A DNA stretch of 64,000 bases from Oegoconia quadripuncta (lineage: Eukaryota > Arthropoda > Insecta > Lepidoptera > Autostichidae). The stretch is from contig OX438758.1 in NCBI GenBank assembly GCA_949316235.1, positions 16,069,194-16,133,193 on the forward strand, in the 5' to 3' direction. The notes beneath the pieces are model-generated. The model was not told where the DNA came from and ran no database searches. It saw only the letters and a program-made list of their open reading frames with translations. A program made the position numbers and the translations under genes. Shown here one piece after another: positions 50,588 to 60,812 of this stretch; the stretch's first letter is position 1; every line of letters starts with the position of its first letter.

Positions 50588-51178
50588 TTACAGTTCATCC
50601 TTAACAAGCCTCAATAGTTCATCTTCCTCTTCGCTCCATTCGTCTGGATTTGTCGCGATTTGCCCCAGTGCTTCCATCCGCCTCTCCATAGTAACTTTGT
50701 CCAAAATATGTTCCATTTTCATATGCATACAATCGTTGAAGACCGAGGAATATTCGCAAATTTCAAAAATACCATCCACTATCTTAGTACATTCGACTAT
50801 AGCTACTTTCAGTCTCGCCAATACTTCGCTGTCTTCACCGTACACCGCCTTATTCGCTTCCAGAAGGTTCTCTTTTACTATTTTATTTTTCACGATGATC
50901 GAGTTCCTTTTCAATATACAAGCAACAAAACATTTACCTTGCAATGTCGTCTGTGGCACTCTCTTAAGGAAATTCTCTACGTCAACCATAGAAGCCTTCA
51001 CTTGACGCGCGCAATCGCTCAGATTCTTTCTGAAAGGTTCAACATCTTCCGCCATTTTATTGTATCTCTCGACTTGCTCTTCTTTTGTTGGTGGTGTAAA
51101 TGAGACGACGAGATAAAATGCCGAGGCGAAAATTAAGAAAAGTATAACATAGAAGATATTTACGAGGTTTTGCTTCAT
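50588..51178 (-). CDS. odorant-binding protein (PBP/GOBP family), 196 aa, intronless
   Basis: From ATG at 51176-51178 the protein begins MKQNLVNIFYVILFLIFASA, a hydrophobic signal segment. The mature part has six cysteines in the classic spacing: C-X26-C-X3-C-X42-C-X10-C-X8-C (DCARQ, KCFVAC, VECTK, EICEY, NDCMHM). Odorant-binding proteins are secreted helical carriers of small hydrophobic ligands in sensillum lymph and other tissues. An upstream in-frame ATG at 51224-51226 would add MKAVTAKRQRKSRTDD and turn the signal peptide into a possible membrane anchor; the shorter start fits the family better. The C-terminus is acidic (EWSEEEDELLRLVKDEL). The whole frame is in one exon, unusual for lepidopteran members, so it may be a retrocopy, yet it has no disabling change. 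Confidence 0.85.
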   Translation of the reverse strand: MKQNLVNIFYVILFLIFASAFYLVVSFTPPTKEEQVERYNKMAEDVEPFRKNLSDCARQVKASMVDVENFLKRVPQTTLQGKCFVACILKRNSIIVKNKIVKENLLEANKAVYGEDSEVLARLKVAIVECTKIVDGIFEICEYSSVFNDCMHMKMEHILDKVTMERRMEALGQIATNPDEWSEEEDELLRLVKDEL

Positions 51179-51618
51179 GTCGTCGGTTCTTGACTTCCTC
51201 TGTCGTTTCGCAGTGACGGCTTTCATGGCTTTGTTTGTCCCGATGGTATTTTCGGTTAATTGATTGTTAACAAGTAGTGACGTGTGCCACTGTAACTGGG
51301 TGTTGCACAAGTATTTTATCGAATATAAAGCTATTAATGTTACGATGTCGATAACCGCGGTAGAATACCTGTTTGCACGCACGAAGTGTATCGAATAGTT
51401 CCACAGTTCTTTGTTATTAAGGATAAAAAAATATTTCGGAAACTTGCACCTATTACCTACTTATCTAATCCCAAAATAGGCAAAAACTGTGCTATTATAC
51501 TAGATAGCGGATACACATACACATAGAGAAACATTTAACAATTGGCATAAGTTTTGTATTAGCTTTCGTTTCCATGGCAGGGTCACTACACTATTCACTA
51601 GACTAGTCGGTAGTCGTT
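51179..51618. other. upstream region of the odorant-binding protein gene
   Basis: The same minus frame stays open to 51382 but without convincing coding content upstream of the signal peptide. No clear TATA box was found. Confidence 0.35.
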
Positions 51619-51639
51619 TTGCATAAGAATCACTTTAGG

Positions 51640-51870
51640 GAGTTATCTGAGCGTCTGCTTGATGCATCCCACGATCCGAGGGCTGGCCAATACTTTGGTC
51701 AAAGAATCAGCCTTGCTATACAGCGAGGCAACGCGGCCAGCCTTCTGGGTACCATTCCACCAACCAGAGACTTGAGTTATCCGGCGATCGTAAAGCTGAT
51801 GCTTTTCTTGGCAAACGCATTAGTATTGCCATTCAACGAGATAATGCTGCCAGGAATCTGGGTACCTGGG
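51640..51870 (+). repeat. dispersed repeat fragment, coding-like
   Basis: The plus strand encodes [20 protein letters not shown] and [20 protein letters not shown]. The same segment occurs inverted at 57073-57195. The protein-like character and the two copies suggest a piece of a mobile element gene; I recall similar DPRA...QRGNA segments in unnamed element proteins but cannot assign a family. Confidence 0.5.
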
Positions 51871-51965
51871 TACTGGGAATCCATATTAAAATAATCACCA
51901 ACCCTTCTGCCCAGCGTGGCTTAGGGAAAATAAATAATAATTAAAATAAACATTTCGGACACTTA

Positions 51966-52237
51966 GTATTAGTATTAATGAAACCATTCTCAATACAAGT
52001 CTTGAGGCTGTATCTAATCTTGAGGTCTACTCAGCTGAGATCACTTCTCAAGTATTCGCCTCAGCGGCGAATGAATGATAGTCCTGAGTTTCTTTTATTA
52101 ATACGCGCACCTCTCAAGTGTGTACTGCTTGAGTATGCACGTGCTTTTTAGGTCTCAAGTTAGGTTTATTAATCAACACGTTTACTTGTGACCGATCACA
52201 AAACTGTTCTCAATCTTGAGAATGGTTTATACGGGCC
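51966..52237. mobile_element. Harbinger-type MITE, second copy (272 bp), TSD TTA
   Basis: Shares most of its length with 49697-50028, including the ordered CTTGAGG, TTCTCAAGTATTCGCCTC and TTTATTAATCAACACG blocks, and ends acgggcc. TTA flanks both sides. The left terminus is degraded and about 60 bp of the interior are missing. Confidence 0.75.
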
Positions 52238-53340
52238 TTAGACCAATCATATAGTCCCGCAAAGCTTGTACTATGGATAAATATACATAAATATTTATAT
52301 AAATATCCATGACTCGGGAATAAATGTTCGTATTTATCACACAAACATTTACCTATAGTATAAGATCCGGCCATAGAAATATATACCCTCATCTGTTATT
52401 CGACTATAACAAAATTATTATGTTAGTTAATGAATATATTAATACATTGAAAATGGGTTGCCTAGCTAAATCGCGGGCCAAACGGTTAATTAATGTAAAT
52501 CCAAATTAATTGTTTTTCAATTAACTTCCCCGATTTGTTATTTATAAAAATCGACCATTATCTGAAAGAACATAACATAAGGAACTGGAAAAATATAGGT
52601 TGCCTACTTTCCCTTCAGCCTAACTATGGAGTTGTCATGTATAAACATGCGAGCAAGCGTTATTAATATACCCTCATCAGTTATTTAATTGATTTTTTTT
52701 AAAATTAAACGTTATTTTATTCTCTTTATAACAGTATAAGGTTGCCTCAGTAAAAGTTTGTCACATGCACGGTTGCTGTGATTTTAGATGCGTCGTACAA
52801 GCGAGCTACATTGAATAAATACTGGATTTAAGTCAGATTAAATATTAAAAATGGTATCAAATACTTTTCACTCACATATTTATTTAATAACAATACATAA
52901 TTATAATTACATAAAAATTAGAAAATTTTTTTGTTTACATATTTTGATTCATGAATAGCAAAAATATTTTTTAATATCTATTAAAAAATTATATAAAAAT
53001 TTTTCTTTCTCCAAGTCGCTACAGGTTTAGTGTAATAAAATATTATGACCAAATTATTTCTTTTAACATTTAGTAACAATATTGGTTCACTATATGCATT
53101 TGTTTAGTCACTCTCGTCCTTTACTCATGTCAGATGACCTGAATATTTTCTCTAAAAAGGCAGCAGGAAGATGTAATGCACTCTCTTGATGCCTCCGATT
53201 CACCTTTCAACATAGTGAAGCTCAAACTGATAGGGTCATCTTATCTCTATTTGCACGAAGGTGGGTTTGAGTTGATTCAATTCATTTCGTTACGAAAGTT
53301 TGAGAGATTATTTAATTCGAGGTAGAATAAACCACGCATT

Positions 53341-53480
53341 GGTGTCGATTCGGATGTACACCGACTAAACTAAAACTAGTTTTAAAGTAGTACTGTCTCT
53401 TTCTCCCTGGAATAGTACGATGCGACGGCACCACGCCAAAACTGGTTTCAGTTTCGTTGGTGTACATCCGAATCGACACC
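53341..53480. mobile_element. MITE, 140 bp, TSD ATT
   Basis: GGTGTCGATTCGGATGTACA faces the exact reverse complement at 53461-53480, extended inward by partly matching aaactraaac. ATT flanks both sides (53338-53340 and 53481-53483). Nested in the interior of the 52354-54490 element. Confidence 0.8.
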
Positions 53481-53610
53481 ATTGTTGCTTGTAATACAAC
53501 ACTACAGAACTAAATAGTCATGAGTTGGCCACGAAAGGTTTTAAATCGATACAAGAAATTAAATGGAAAAAAAAGAATGAATTGTTTAGTGCACAATTTA
53601 CGTCAATTCA

Positions 53611-53817
53611 ATGTGGCTTCATGCAACAAATGCACGTTGTGTCAATCTAAGTCCTGAAGATTGTGGTTGGTTTTTGGATGGCTACTTGAAGCCAACGTGG
53701 TTTGAAGGGGACCCAACGCCCTTACAAGTGGAGGATATAGTCACCGAATCAAAAGAAGATAACGATGAAGAATTCGATTTTGATATCAGTACTTCTGACG
53801 AATCAGAAGCAGAATAA
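53611..53817 (+). pseudogene. C-terminal fragment of a transposon-type protein
   Basis: The frame reads LSPEDCGWFLDGYLKPTWFE, PTPLQVEDIV and an acidic end DFDISTSDESEAE, with TAA at 53815-53817. The PEDxGW...P...P layout recurs near the C-termini of proteins encoded by several insect and hydra elements, as far as I recall, but the catalytic part that would name the superfamily is missing. The frame ends about 25 bp before the right inverted repeat. Confidence 0.45.
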
Positions 53818-54550
53818 GTTTTTAAAAAAATATTTTATTGGAAAATTTTTATATAATTTTTTAATAGATATTAAAAAATATTTTTGCTATTCATGAATCA
53901 AAATATGTAAACAAAAAAATTTTCTAATTTTTATGTAATTATAATTATGTATTGTTATTAAATAAATATGTGAGTGAAAAGTATTTGATACCATTTTTAA
54001 TATTTAATCTGACTTAAATCCAATATTTATTCAATGTAGCTCGCTTGTACGACGCATCTAAAATCACAGCAACCGTGCATGTGACAAACTTTTACTGAGG
54101 CAACCTTATACTGTTATAAAGAGAATAAAATAACGTTTAATTTAAAAAAAAATCAATTAAATAACTGATGAGGGTATATTAATAACGCTTGCTCGCATGT
54201 TTATACATGACAACTCCATAGTTAGGCTGAAGGGAAAGTAGACAACCTGTATTTTTCCAGTTCCTTATGTTATGTTCTTTCAGATAATGGTCGATTTTTA
54301 TAAATAACAAATCGGGGAAGTTAATTGAAAAACAATTAATTTGGATTTACATTAATTAACCGTTTGGCCCGCGATTTAGCTAGGCAACCCATTTTCAATG
54401 TATTAATATATTCATTAACTAACATAATAATTTTGTTATAGTCGAATAACAGATGAGGGTATATATTTCTATGGCCGGATCTTATACTACTACCCCACGC
54501 GGGCTTCGAACTCAAAACCGTTGATTTCCCAGACAGGGTAAAAAATAAAA

Positions 54551-55239
54551 GGTACTACCACTTTTTAATGGTGAATTCTGGATTTATTTATTAGGTAGGT
54601 ACATATACTTATAATTGACTTTTAGGCTTCTCAAGCGCAGATCGGAGCGATATTTTTGATTTATTCTGTATTTAAAAAGAAATCCTAATTTATCCAATGA
54701 GGGCGCCACTGGATGGAATAAACCCGCTTTATTTCAGGCAAAGAAATCAAGCCGCGTGAAGAGCACCATGGACGAGTAGTGTTGTCAGGCATAAATAAAC
54801 GCTATACGATGCAACGCGCATGGGGTATACTTTTAGCTGCAGACTGTAGGTACATCGATTTGCTAGAACCTTGGAAAAAAAAATTGTGCACAAAAAAAAA
54901 TTAAGAAAAGAAGACATCTTTTTTCAACAATTTATTTTCGAATATTATTTATTTTTGATCTGTTGGAGTCGATACTATGTAATGCGCTTGTGCGTTACAA
55001 GTTGTGTCCATCCACTGTTTACGTATTATTGCAACTCGCTTGCCTTGAGCAATGTAACTCGGCTTGTATTGTTGTACTTACATTACCTACAGTACCTATA
55101 CGTCAAAATATAAAAGATCTTTGGCGGGTCAACTAACAACGAGGCATGGGGTAGAGAAAAAGATAAATTTAGTTTTCCTTAGAGACTTATGACGACGATT
55201 AGGCCACCAATCTAGCTTAAGTAGGTACCTGGTCTTTTA
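54551..55239. other. region without assignable gene
   Basis: Small frames only; an 80-codon frame at 54871-55113 has no recognised motif and poor coding character. Confidence 0.4.
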
Positions 55240-55365
55240 AATGCAATACATAAATATTTCGGACACTTACACCAACCGTCTAGTCCCAAAGTAAGCAAAG
55301 ATTGTGCTATGGGTACTAGATAATGGATAAACATACATAAATATTTATATGCAATAAAGTGTTGA
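55240..55365 (-). repeat. SINE family 1 fragment, body and tail (minus)
   Basis: Reads aatatttcggacacttacaccaaccg... through gctatgggtactagataatgg, matching the 3' body of the family. The tRNA-like head is missing. Confidence 0.7.
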
Positions 55366-55411
55366 ATAAATAATTAAATTACATGAAACAACAAATTTAT
55401 AAAACACAATT

Positions 55412-55620
55412 CGACGACCGATTGGTGTAATGGATAGTGACCCTGTCAGCGACACCAACGGTTGCGGGTTCGAATCCCGCGATGATATATATATATGAAC
55501 ATTTATTCCGGAGTCATGGATGTTTTCATAAATATTTATGTAAGTTTATCCGTTATCTAGTATCCATAGTACAAGCTTTGCTTAGTTTGGGACTAGATGA
55601 TTGGTAGTGCCCCAAATATT
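55412..55620 (+). repeat. SINE family 1, nearly complete, plus orientation
   Basis: The tRNA-like head carries an A-box (TGGTGTAATGG, 55423-55433) and a perfect B-box (GGTTCGAATCC, 55467-55477) within a T-arm of five base pairs (GCGGG/CCCGC). It most resembles an arginine tRNA in this region. There is no acceptor stem and no anticodon arm that folds, so it is a SINE and not a tRNA gene. The body with atttatgtaagtttatccgt and caagctttgcttagtttggg follows. Confidence 0.8.
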
Positions 55621-55894
55621 TATTCATTATTCATTATAAATATTTATTCATTACAATTGAAAATACCTATATCTTATAGAAAAAATAAACCGTCCAACTC
55701 GCTTCCGTGAAGCATAGTACCTAGTACGCTAGCGCTATTGCCCCGCTGAATGCATAAGCTCAGCTGCTGAGCAAAGTAGGCACCAGCTCTCACATCTCCA
55801 GAGGCGTGGACCAGTCTAATATTTATATAAAAATGTAAAAATCATTTATTGTGTCAAAAACAGAGTTACAATATAAGCAATGAGGTCCCCACAC

Positions 55895-56020
55895 TAAGAT
55901 CCATGACTCGGGAATAAATGTTCGTATTCATAACACAAACATTTACCCCTCGCGGGATTCGAACCCGGAACCATTAGTTTCGCTGACATAGTCACTATCC
56001 ACTGCACTAATCGTTCGTCA
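55895..56020 (-). repeat. SINE family 1 fragment, head (minus)
   Basis: Contains the B-box complement (gggattcgaacccg) and the A-box region (actgcactaatcg), plus the start of the body (ccatgactcgggaataaatg). The 3' part is missing. Confidence 0.75.
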
Positions 56021-56401
56021 ACTATTAATTAAACCCTTGTTTGGATTTAACGGTTTGACTAAGCGCTTGCTTTTTTAAGCTTAATTATTTAAAATTAACT
56101 CTCTAATATACCTCTATAAGATAGCAATTATATAAGTCGGTTCTGATTTATGTCTAGCTAAGCAAATTTTTTACCGTATTTTCCCTGGGCTAAATATGAC
56201 CAATTGCTAAACGTGCCCTGGTGAGTCTACCTATTTAGTTCTATGAAAATTGCTCATTGGTTGGGCTCGGTCTGCTCTGTATCAATAAAACACGGCCATA
56301 GGGTGCAATTCCGTAAGTCATAAATTACAATAATCGGGATAATCTTTTCAATGTAGTAAATATTCGACGACATTATTTTAGTAGGTATATAAATATGAAC
56401 A

Positions 56402-56690
56402 GGCTCCATTGGACTTATTAATAAGTAGTAATAATAATATCATTTTTGTCACAAACAGTCAGTTCTAATCTGAGCCTGGTTTAATTACTTTTATAGTCCT
56501 AAATTGAACCGTTTTTATTAATATCATTATTCCATGTACTACAAACAAAAAAAAATTGTAGGTAAGGATAGGCTCCATTGGACTTATTGAAGTAGTAACA
56601 ATCAAGTCAGTTCATATCTGAGTCTTGTTTAATTACTTTTATAATCCTAAATTGAACCGCTTGATATAACTATTCCATACTACAAACAAA
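56402..56690 (+). repeat. imperfect tandem duplication, period about 165 bp
   Basis: aggctccattggacttatt...aattacttttatagtcctaaattgaacc...ccatgtactacaaacaaa occurs at 56402-56549 and again at 56568-56690 with several substitutions and small deletions, so the duplication is not recent. Confidence 0.8.
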
Positions 56691-57072
56691 GTAACGGTCA
56701 TATACTTATATATTAGGTATAGGTTCAATGGTAATGGTGTTTATTACGAACGAACGAATTGAAAATTGTCTCTAGTAAAATTGATAACCTTTTCCATTTT
56801 CCTACAGTTTTTATAATTTGTGTATTATAGTTTATATATAGGTACTGTTTTATTATTTAAAGAAAATATTTAATACTGTTTATTCATTAACAGTACCCGC
56901 CGGTAAATATTGCATTTTCGAATTCGGTGCCGGGCGCTAAGTAGGTACTTTCTCAATTATTTTAGATTCATTGTTCATCAGAATTTGAACTATAAGTATT
57001 TATTAATAAACAATAATTATACAATTTATTACCTATAAAAAAAAAACAAAAGAAATAAATAAAAAACTAGCC

Positions 57073-57195
57073 CCAAATCTCTGGTTGGTGGAATGGTACC
57101 CAGAAGGCTGGCCGCGTTGCCTCGCTATATAGCAAGGCTGGTTCTTTGTACCAAAGTATTGGCCAGCCCTCCGATCGTGGAATGCATCAACCAGA
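57073..57195 (-). repeat. second, inverted copy of the dispersed fragment
   Basis: Reverse-complemented, it matches 51660-51790 (gggctggccaatactttggt, caacgcggccagccttctgg) with few changes, including small shifts that break the frame. Confidence 0.8.
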
Positions 57196-58286
57196 AATTA
57201 TATGTATTGTATTTTGTTAATTGTATAGGTACCTACTGCATTTTAAATGCTTGCGTGCAGTAAATAGATTCAACTAAAATAATCCTATCCCTCTTATACT
57301 TATTTTAATTTTCCTTTAGATAAAGGGTAACTACCTAGATAGTTACCTACTAAGTTTCATTACTGATAGATGAATTAGGAATTTCTTTTATCCTTTCACC
57401 ACCACCATCGATCTCTTTCTTACTTCTCATTTGGAATATTTTAATGCTTATATCTTTGTCATAGTCAATGCTCACAACTATATTATAAGTTTAAGCTCAT
57501 TTAAAAAGGTAAGTACCATTCCGCCCGAGAAACACGCAACTGGATTTAAGTTATTCGGTGCTAATGGCGGAGTCAGCAAGGTACGGGATCGTGGCTGGAT
57601 CAACTAAGTGTGCAAAGAGGTGTTTATTCCATACTAGGAATCACAATTGGTTATCTGTCAGATAATTCGAGATTAATTTCACAAATGTGAAATTATATGT
57701 TACAAAAGTTCTAAACTAGGGTATTTACCTATTTAGTTATATAATCAGTTAGTAGGTCTCATTGGCCCTGATTATACAGGCAATGAATCTTACCTATTCT
57801 AAATCAGTTCAACATTTCAACCTTAACACGTTGTAGGCCTATAAAGAGGTTTACAAATTTTCATTTACATCCATTGCATCCAAAATGTATGCCAGTTTTC
57901 AGCTTGTTCGAGATTTTTTCCTCTGCAAAATGAGAAAACAAACTTCGTAGGTTGCAGGAAATAGAAGTCATATCGTGCACAATGCCCGGGATATTGTAAT
58001 TAGACTGCATGCATTCAAAGCGCCAATTGTTTAGCATGAGTCACAATGATTTGAACAACATTTTTAAGTCTGGCTATAGGTACCTGTATAGGTAGTACAT
58101 ACAATGATTGCTGAGAACCAGCACTTTCGAGCGCTCACAAAAAACGGGCTTTCACTTTTTCGCATCTCATTGCAAAACAAACATAACCTCGATTCGTCAG
58201 TTTTGCGGGTGTCACAAAATATTGACGTCGAGTATCTAATCATCCACCACGGTAACCGAAAAGTAATCGGTTAGATAATCGTATTC

Positions 58287-58706
58287 TTAACTCTCTTCAG
58301 CTTCAACCAGTACAGGAAGACTCATCTGATGGCAGGGAGATGATCTCGAGGTGAATGCCGATAGCCAGGATTCCACTTCGCGTTCTGAACAGAGAAGTTT
58401 CGCTGAGATAGTATTGTCGTAGCCTTTTTGTCTCACAACAAAACCGCTGTTCGATTCAGCTCTCTCTACGGATGTGTTCCTCAAGTTGATAACACCATTT
58501 GGCTTTGATAGCCGCTTTCTGGGATAAATGACAGCGAAATGTTCCAAAGATGTTCTGTACACAACCACTCTGACGTCCTGTCTCAACCTGCCGGGTCCCA
58601 AGAGCACCAAAAAGCCGGATTTTATTTCTGCATCACACGTTTTTTTATTAACTCCCGGACCGAAACGTTCAACATGGCAAGAAGCTGCCATAATATCTAT
58701 CGGCAT
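58287..58706 (-). CDS. small PH-like-domain protein, 139 aa
   Basis: ATG at 58704-58706 starts MPIDIMAASCHVERFGPGVN (a second in-frame ATG is at 58689-58691). Residues 25-125 have the layout of a pleckstrin-homology-like domain: KSGFLVLLGPGRL as first strand, VRVVVYRTSLEHFAVIYPRK as second and third strands, GVINLRNTSVERAE, SGFVVRQKG, and a C-terminal helix EREVESWLSAF with the near-invariant tryptophan. PH domains bind phosphoinositides or proteins. It is a single exon with a normal-looking start and stop and stands apart from transposon sequence, with a TATA/initiator promoter 84-120 bp upstream. The fold is inferred from pattern only; no specific family is claimed. Confidence 0.65.
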   Translation of the reverse strand: MPIDIMAASCHVERFGPGVNKKTCDAEIKSGFLVLLGPGRLRQDVRVVVYRTSLEHFAVIYPRKRLSKPNGVINLRNTSVERAESNSGFVVRQKGYDNTISAKLLCSEREVESWLSAFTSRSSPCHQMSLPVLVEAEES

Positions 58707-58789
58707 TTCACTGTTATGTTATTAAACGAAGTAATTTAATCATAAATATTGTGACACGCGACAATCATTCTAGCGCACTGTCTGAAATA

Positions 58790-58826
58790 TACTGAAGCAG
58801 TTTTCCGAGAGGGCCTTCTATTTATA
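58790..58826 (-). promoter_or_regulatory. TATA box and initiator of the PH-like gene
   Basis: On minus, TATAAATAG (58818-58826) is followed 33 bases later by TTCAGTA (58790-58796), an arthropod initiator. Transcription would start near 58793, leaving a leader of about 87 bases before the ATG. Confidence 0.6.
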
Positions 58827-58829
58827 AGC

Positions 58830-59044
58830 TTGGAGTGCCGAAGTGCCTTCGTGAAATTTCGGTAGTGATCGTTACTTTGCATTCACTCAGGGGCCGAAAT
58901 GATGAGGTTATGTGAAATGTTAACCCGGCGGCTTTACGACCTTTCGGAACCGTGACTATAGAATAAATAAGCCGTGACATTATTGGGATATTTTAGGTAT
59001 GTACATATCCATTCTATTATCTGCCCCTTTATTACATGTTACAG
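58830..59044. other. upstream flank of the PH-like gene
   Basis: No repeat or gene recognised; may hold upstream control sequence for the minus-strand promoter. Confidence 0.3.
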
Positions 59045-59200
59045 GCTTAACTTAACTTAAACACACTTTATTGCATATATAAGTATACAAATATACATTG
59101 AACAAGCATAGGACAGAAATTACAATACACAAAAGGCGAGCTTATCTCTGTAAGAGATTTCTTCCATCAAACCCTCGGAAGGAAAAACGAATTTAAAGTT
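59045..59200 (-). repeat. non-LTR retrotransposon 3' end fragment (minus)
   Basis: Reverse-complemented, it reads ...tacagagataagctcgcct, tgtgtattgtaatttctgtc and ends gcaataaagtgtgtttaag, with AATAAA near its end. This resembles 3' tails I recall from lepidopteran non-LTR elements. Confidence 0.45.
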
Positions 59201-59549
59201 TTTTACTGGCATCCTGATATGTGCAAATTGGCTATGATTATTTCTTTAAAATTATTTTTACCTTTTCCGTCCGTTTATCTTGGTTGATACACACCATCCT
59301 CCCACGCGCCCCTTAGCACTATTTACACAATCCTATTTGTAGGAAATCTATTAGGATCACACTAATTAGGAAAGCGGAAGCTAGGAAGTGTTTATTAGAC
59401 CGTCCTAAAAGCAGAGACGAATTCGGCATAGGTACATTGCTGGTTGAAGTACCTAAGTAGATTTGAGTTAACAGAAGCAAGTGCGGTCGGGACCTTCCAA
59501 TCCAATAAATCGAAATCTAACTCTTCGATTACACCTTATTTATTATTTT
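59201..59549. other. spacer with one inverted-repeat arm
   Basis: Contains the single arm gaattcggcataggtacattg (about 59411) related to 49478-49553. No gene. Confidence 0.4.
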
Positions 59550-59790
59550 ATTAAGGTTTGGTACTCGGTTTGGTTGGTGGTAGTGCATTTTAAATGTTCG
59601 CCTGGCTAGCTACCACCATCTTATCTAAATCTGCCGCCAAGCAGCAATGTTAATAGCATTGTTGTGTTCCGGTTGTCAGAGATAAGATAGCCAGTCCCCC
59701 AAATGTGTTGGGGTTTCCGGGTCAGTACGCTTCTACCTTCGACCTCATCTTCACGATTGAGGTCAAGTACCAACCCCTTGTGCATAAAAA
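59550..59790 (+). repeat. SINE family 2, 5'-truncated
   Basis: Shares actcggtttggttggtggta, ccgcctaaatctg-like blocks and gtgttccggttgtcagagat with the longer copy at 61400-61725, and ends cttgtgcataaaa plus an A run. The tRNA-like head is absent. Confidence 0.75.
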
Positions 59791-60584
59791 AAAAAATAAC
59801 TTGGAAAATAAATGTTAGTACCTATTCGTCCCACAAACTTTTATAATAATAATAAAATTCATCACAAAAAAGAAAAAAAACACAAGCATACATAGAATCG
59901 AGAACTACAGTATTGTGATGAATGGGTAGGGACTCAGCAGTGTTGCTGATTTTCAGTCCCCCCTGTAGAGTAGTTGCTGCCACCAAAGAAAGTATGGGCG
60001 ACTTTCCAATGTAACGATTTTTTTTTAATATTTTTGTTTTTAAGCTTAGGCATGGCTCTGGACAATGTAGAAATTAAATTAAAATGTAAGAAATAAGAGG
60101 CCCAATCAGTTAGCGCTAATTTGAGCCACTTTGAACCACCTTACTAAGCGATCAGAAAATCGCCCACTTTTACCCCTAGCGAGATTCGAAACTGCAACCG
60201 TTGGTTTCCATTCACTTTAGTTATTAGTCAAAAAAAATGCTGTCTGCTACCTCTTCATAGGTAATTTATGCAGGTGCTATCAACAAGTAGATACTTAATT
60301 ATTCGTAAGCTTGGTTATACCTATTTATTGAAAGGCAGAGAGTGTAACAGGTTTTAAAAAGCAAACAAGTGACATTTGTTTATTGTGTACTACTTACAAA
60401 ATAACATATTGCTAAACCTTTGCGCGCAAACATATTCGCATCAAAAATCCCATCAAAATGTATGCCAAGTTCTTACCAAAGTGATAAAGATAATTGCAAT
60501 AATTTGGTTTTGAAAAATTATTACTTGCTTCGGTGGACTACTAGATCTATAACTTGGCAACTTTTCATGCAAACGTATTTATTT
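59791..60584. other. region without assignable gene
   Basis: AT-rich sequence. A possible B-box-like gcgagattcgaaactg at 60178-60193 looks like a decayed SINE head. Nothing else was recognised. Confidence 0.35.
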
Positions 60585-60812
60585 GTAATCTAACTAATAT
60601 TATAAATGCGAAAGTTTGGATGTTTGTTTATTGCTCAATCACGGCAAAATGGATGAACGGATTTGGATGAAATTTGGTATACAGGTAGACCATATGCTGG
60701 ATTAAAACATAGGATACTTTTTATCCCGCTAAAGTGAATAGTTCCCGCGGGATTAACAAATTTCCGCGATAAAGCTATTCAACGCAGACGAAGCCGCGGG
60801 CGTAAAGCTAGT
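60585..60812 (+). mobile_element. Helitron-like non-autonomous element (Lep1 type), copy 1
   Basis: Begins taactaatattataaatgcg and ends gacgaagccgcgggcgtaaagCTAG|t, where CTAG fits the CTRR end of Helitrons and a GC-rich hairpin precedes it. A middle block (ggatttggatgaaatttggt) is shared with copies at 62160 and 63070. Such elements are widespread in Lepidoptera; the assignment is from memory. Confidence 0.6.

Larger units (their letters stand above)
52354..54490 (+). mobile_element. unclassified element with about 650-bp terminal inverted repeats, TSD TACC
   Basis: Arms 52354-53003 and 53843-54490 are reverse complements over about 650 bp with few differences. The ends read TATAGTATAAGATCCGGCC and, reversed, GTAGTATAAGATCCGGCC. 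TACC flanks both sides (52350-52353 and 54491-54494), and the empty SINE site (acatttaccccNcgcggg) confirms a 4-bp duplication. The 840-bp interior has a small protein frame (53611-53817) and a nested MITE. Four-base duplications occur in Sola1 and Chapaev-type elements, but the terminal bases do not let me choose. Confidence 0.85.
51885..54550 (-). repeat. SINE family 1 copy carrying two nested insertions
   Basis: SINE pieces lie at 51885-51965 (tail), 52238-52353 (body) and 54491-54550 (tRNA-like head), all in minus orientation and in the right order. The gaps are filled by the Harbinger-type MITE (51966-52237) and by the long-inverted-repeat element (52354-54490). Compared with the uninterrupted copy at 36945-37165 the pieces join without loss, which defines both insertion points. 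Confidence 0.8.
56021..58286. other. region without assignable gene
   Basis: AT-rich sequence holding a tandem duplication (56402-56690) and the inverted dispersed fragment (57073-57195). Nothing else was recognised. Confidence 0.45.

Noticed and set aside
55412..55485. Possible tRNA gene
   Set aside because: A-box, B-box and T-arm are present, but no acceptor stem or anticodon arm pairs, and the same sequence heads several SINE copies.
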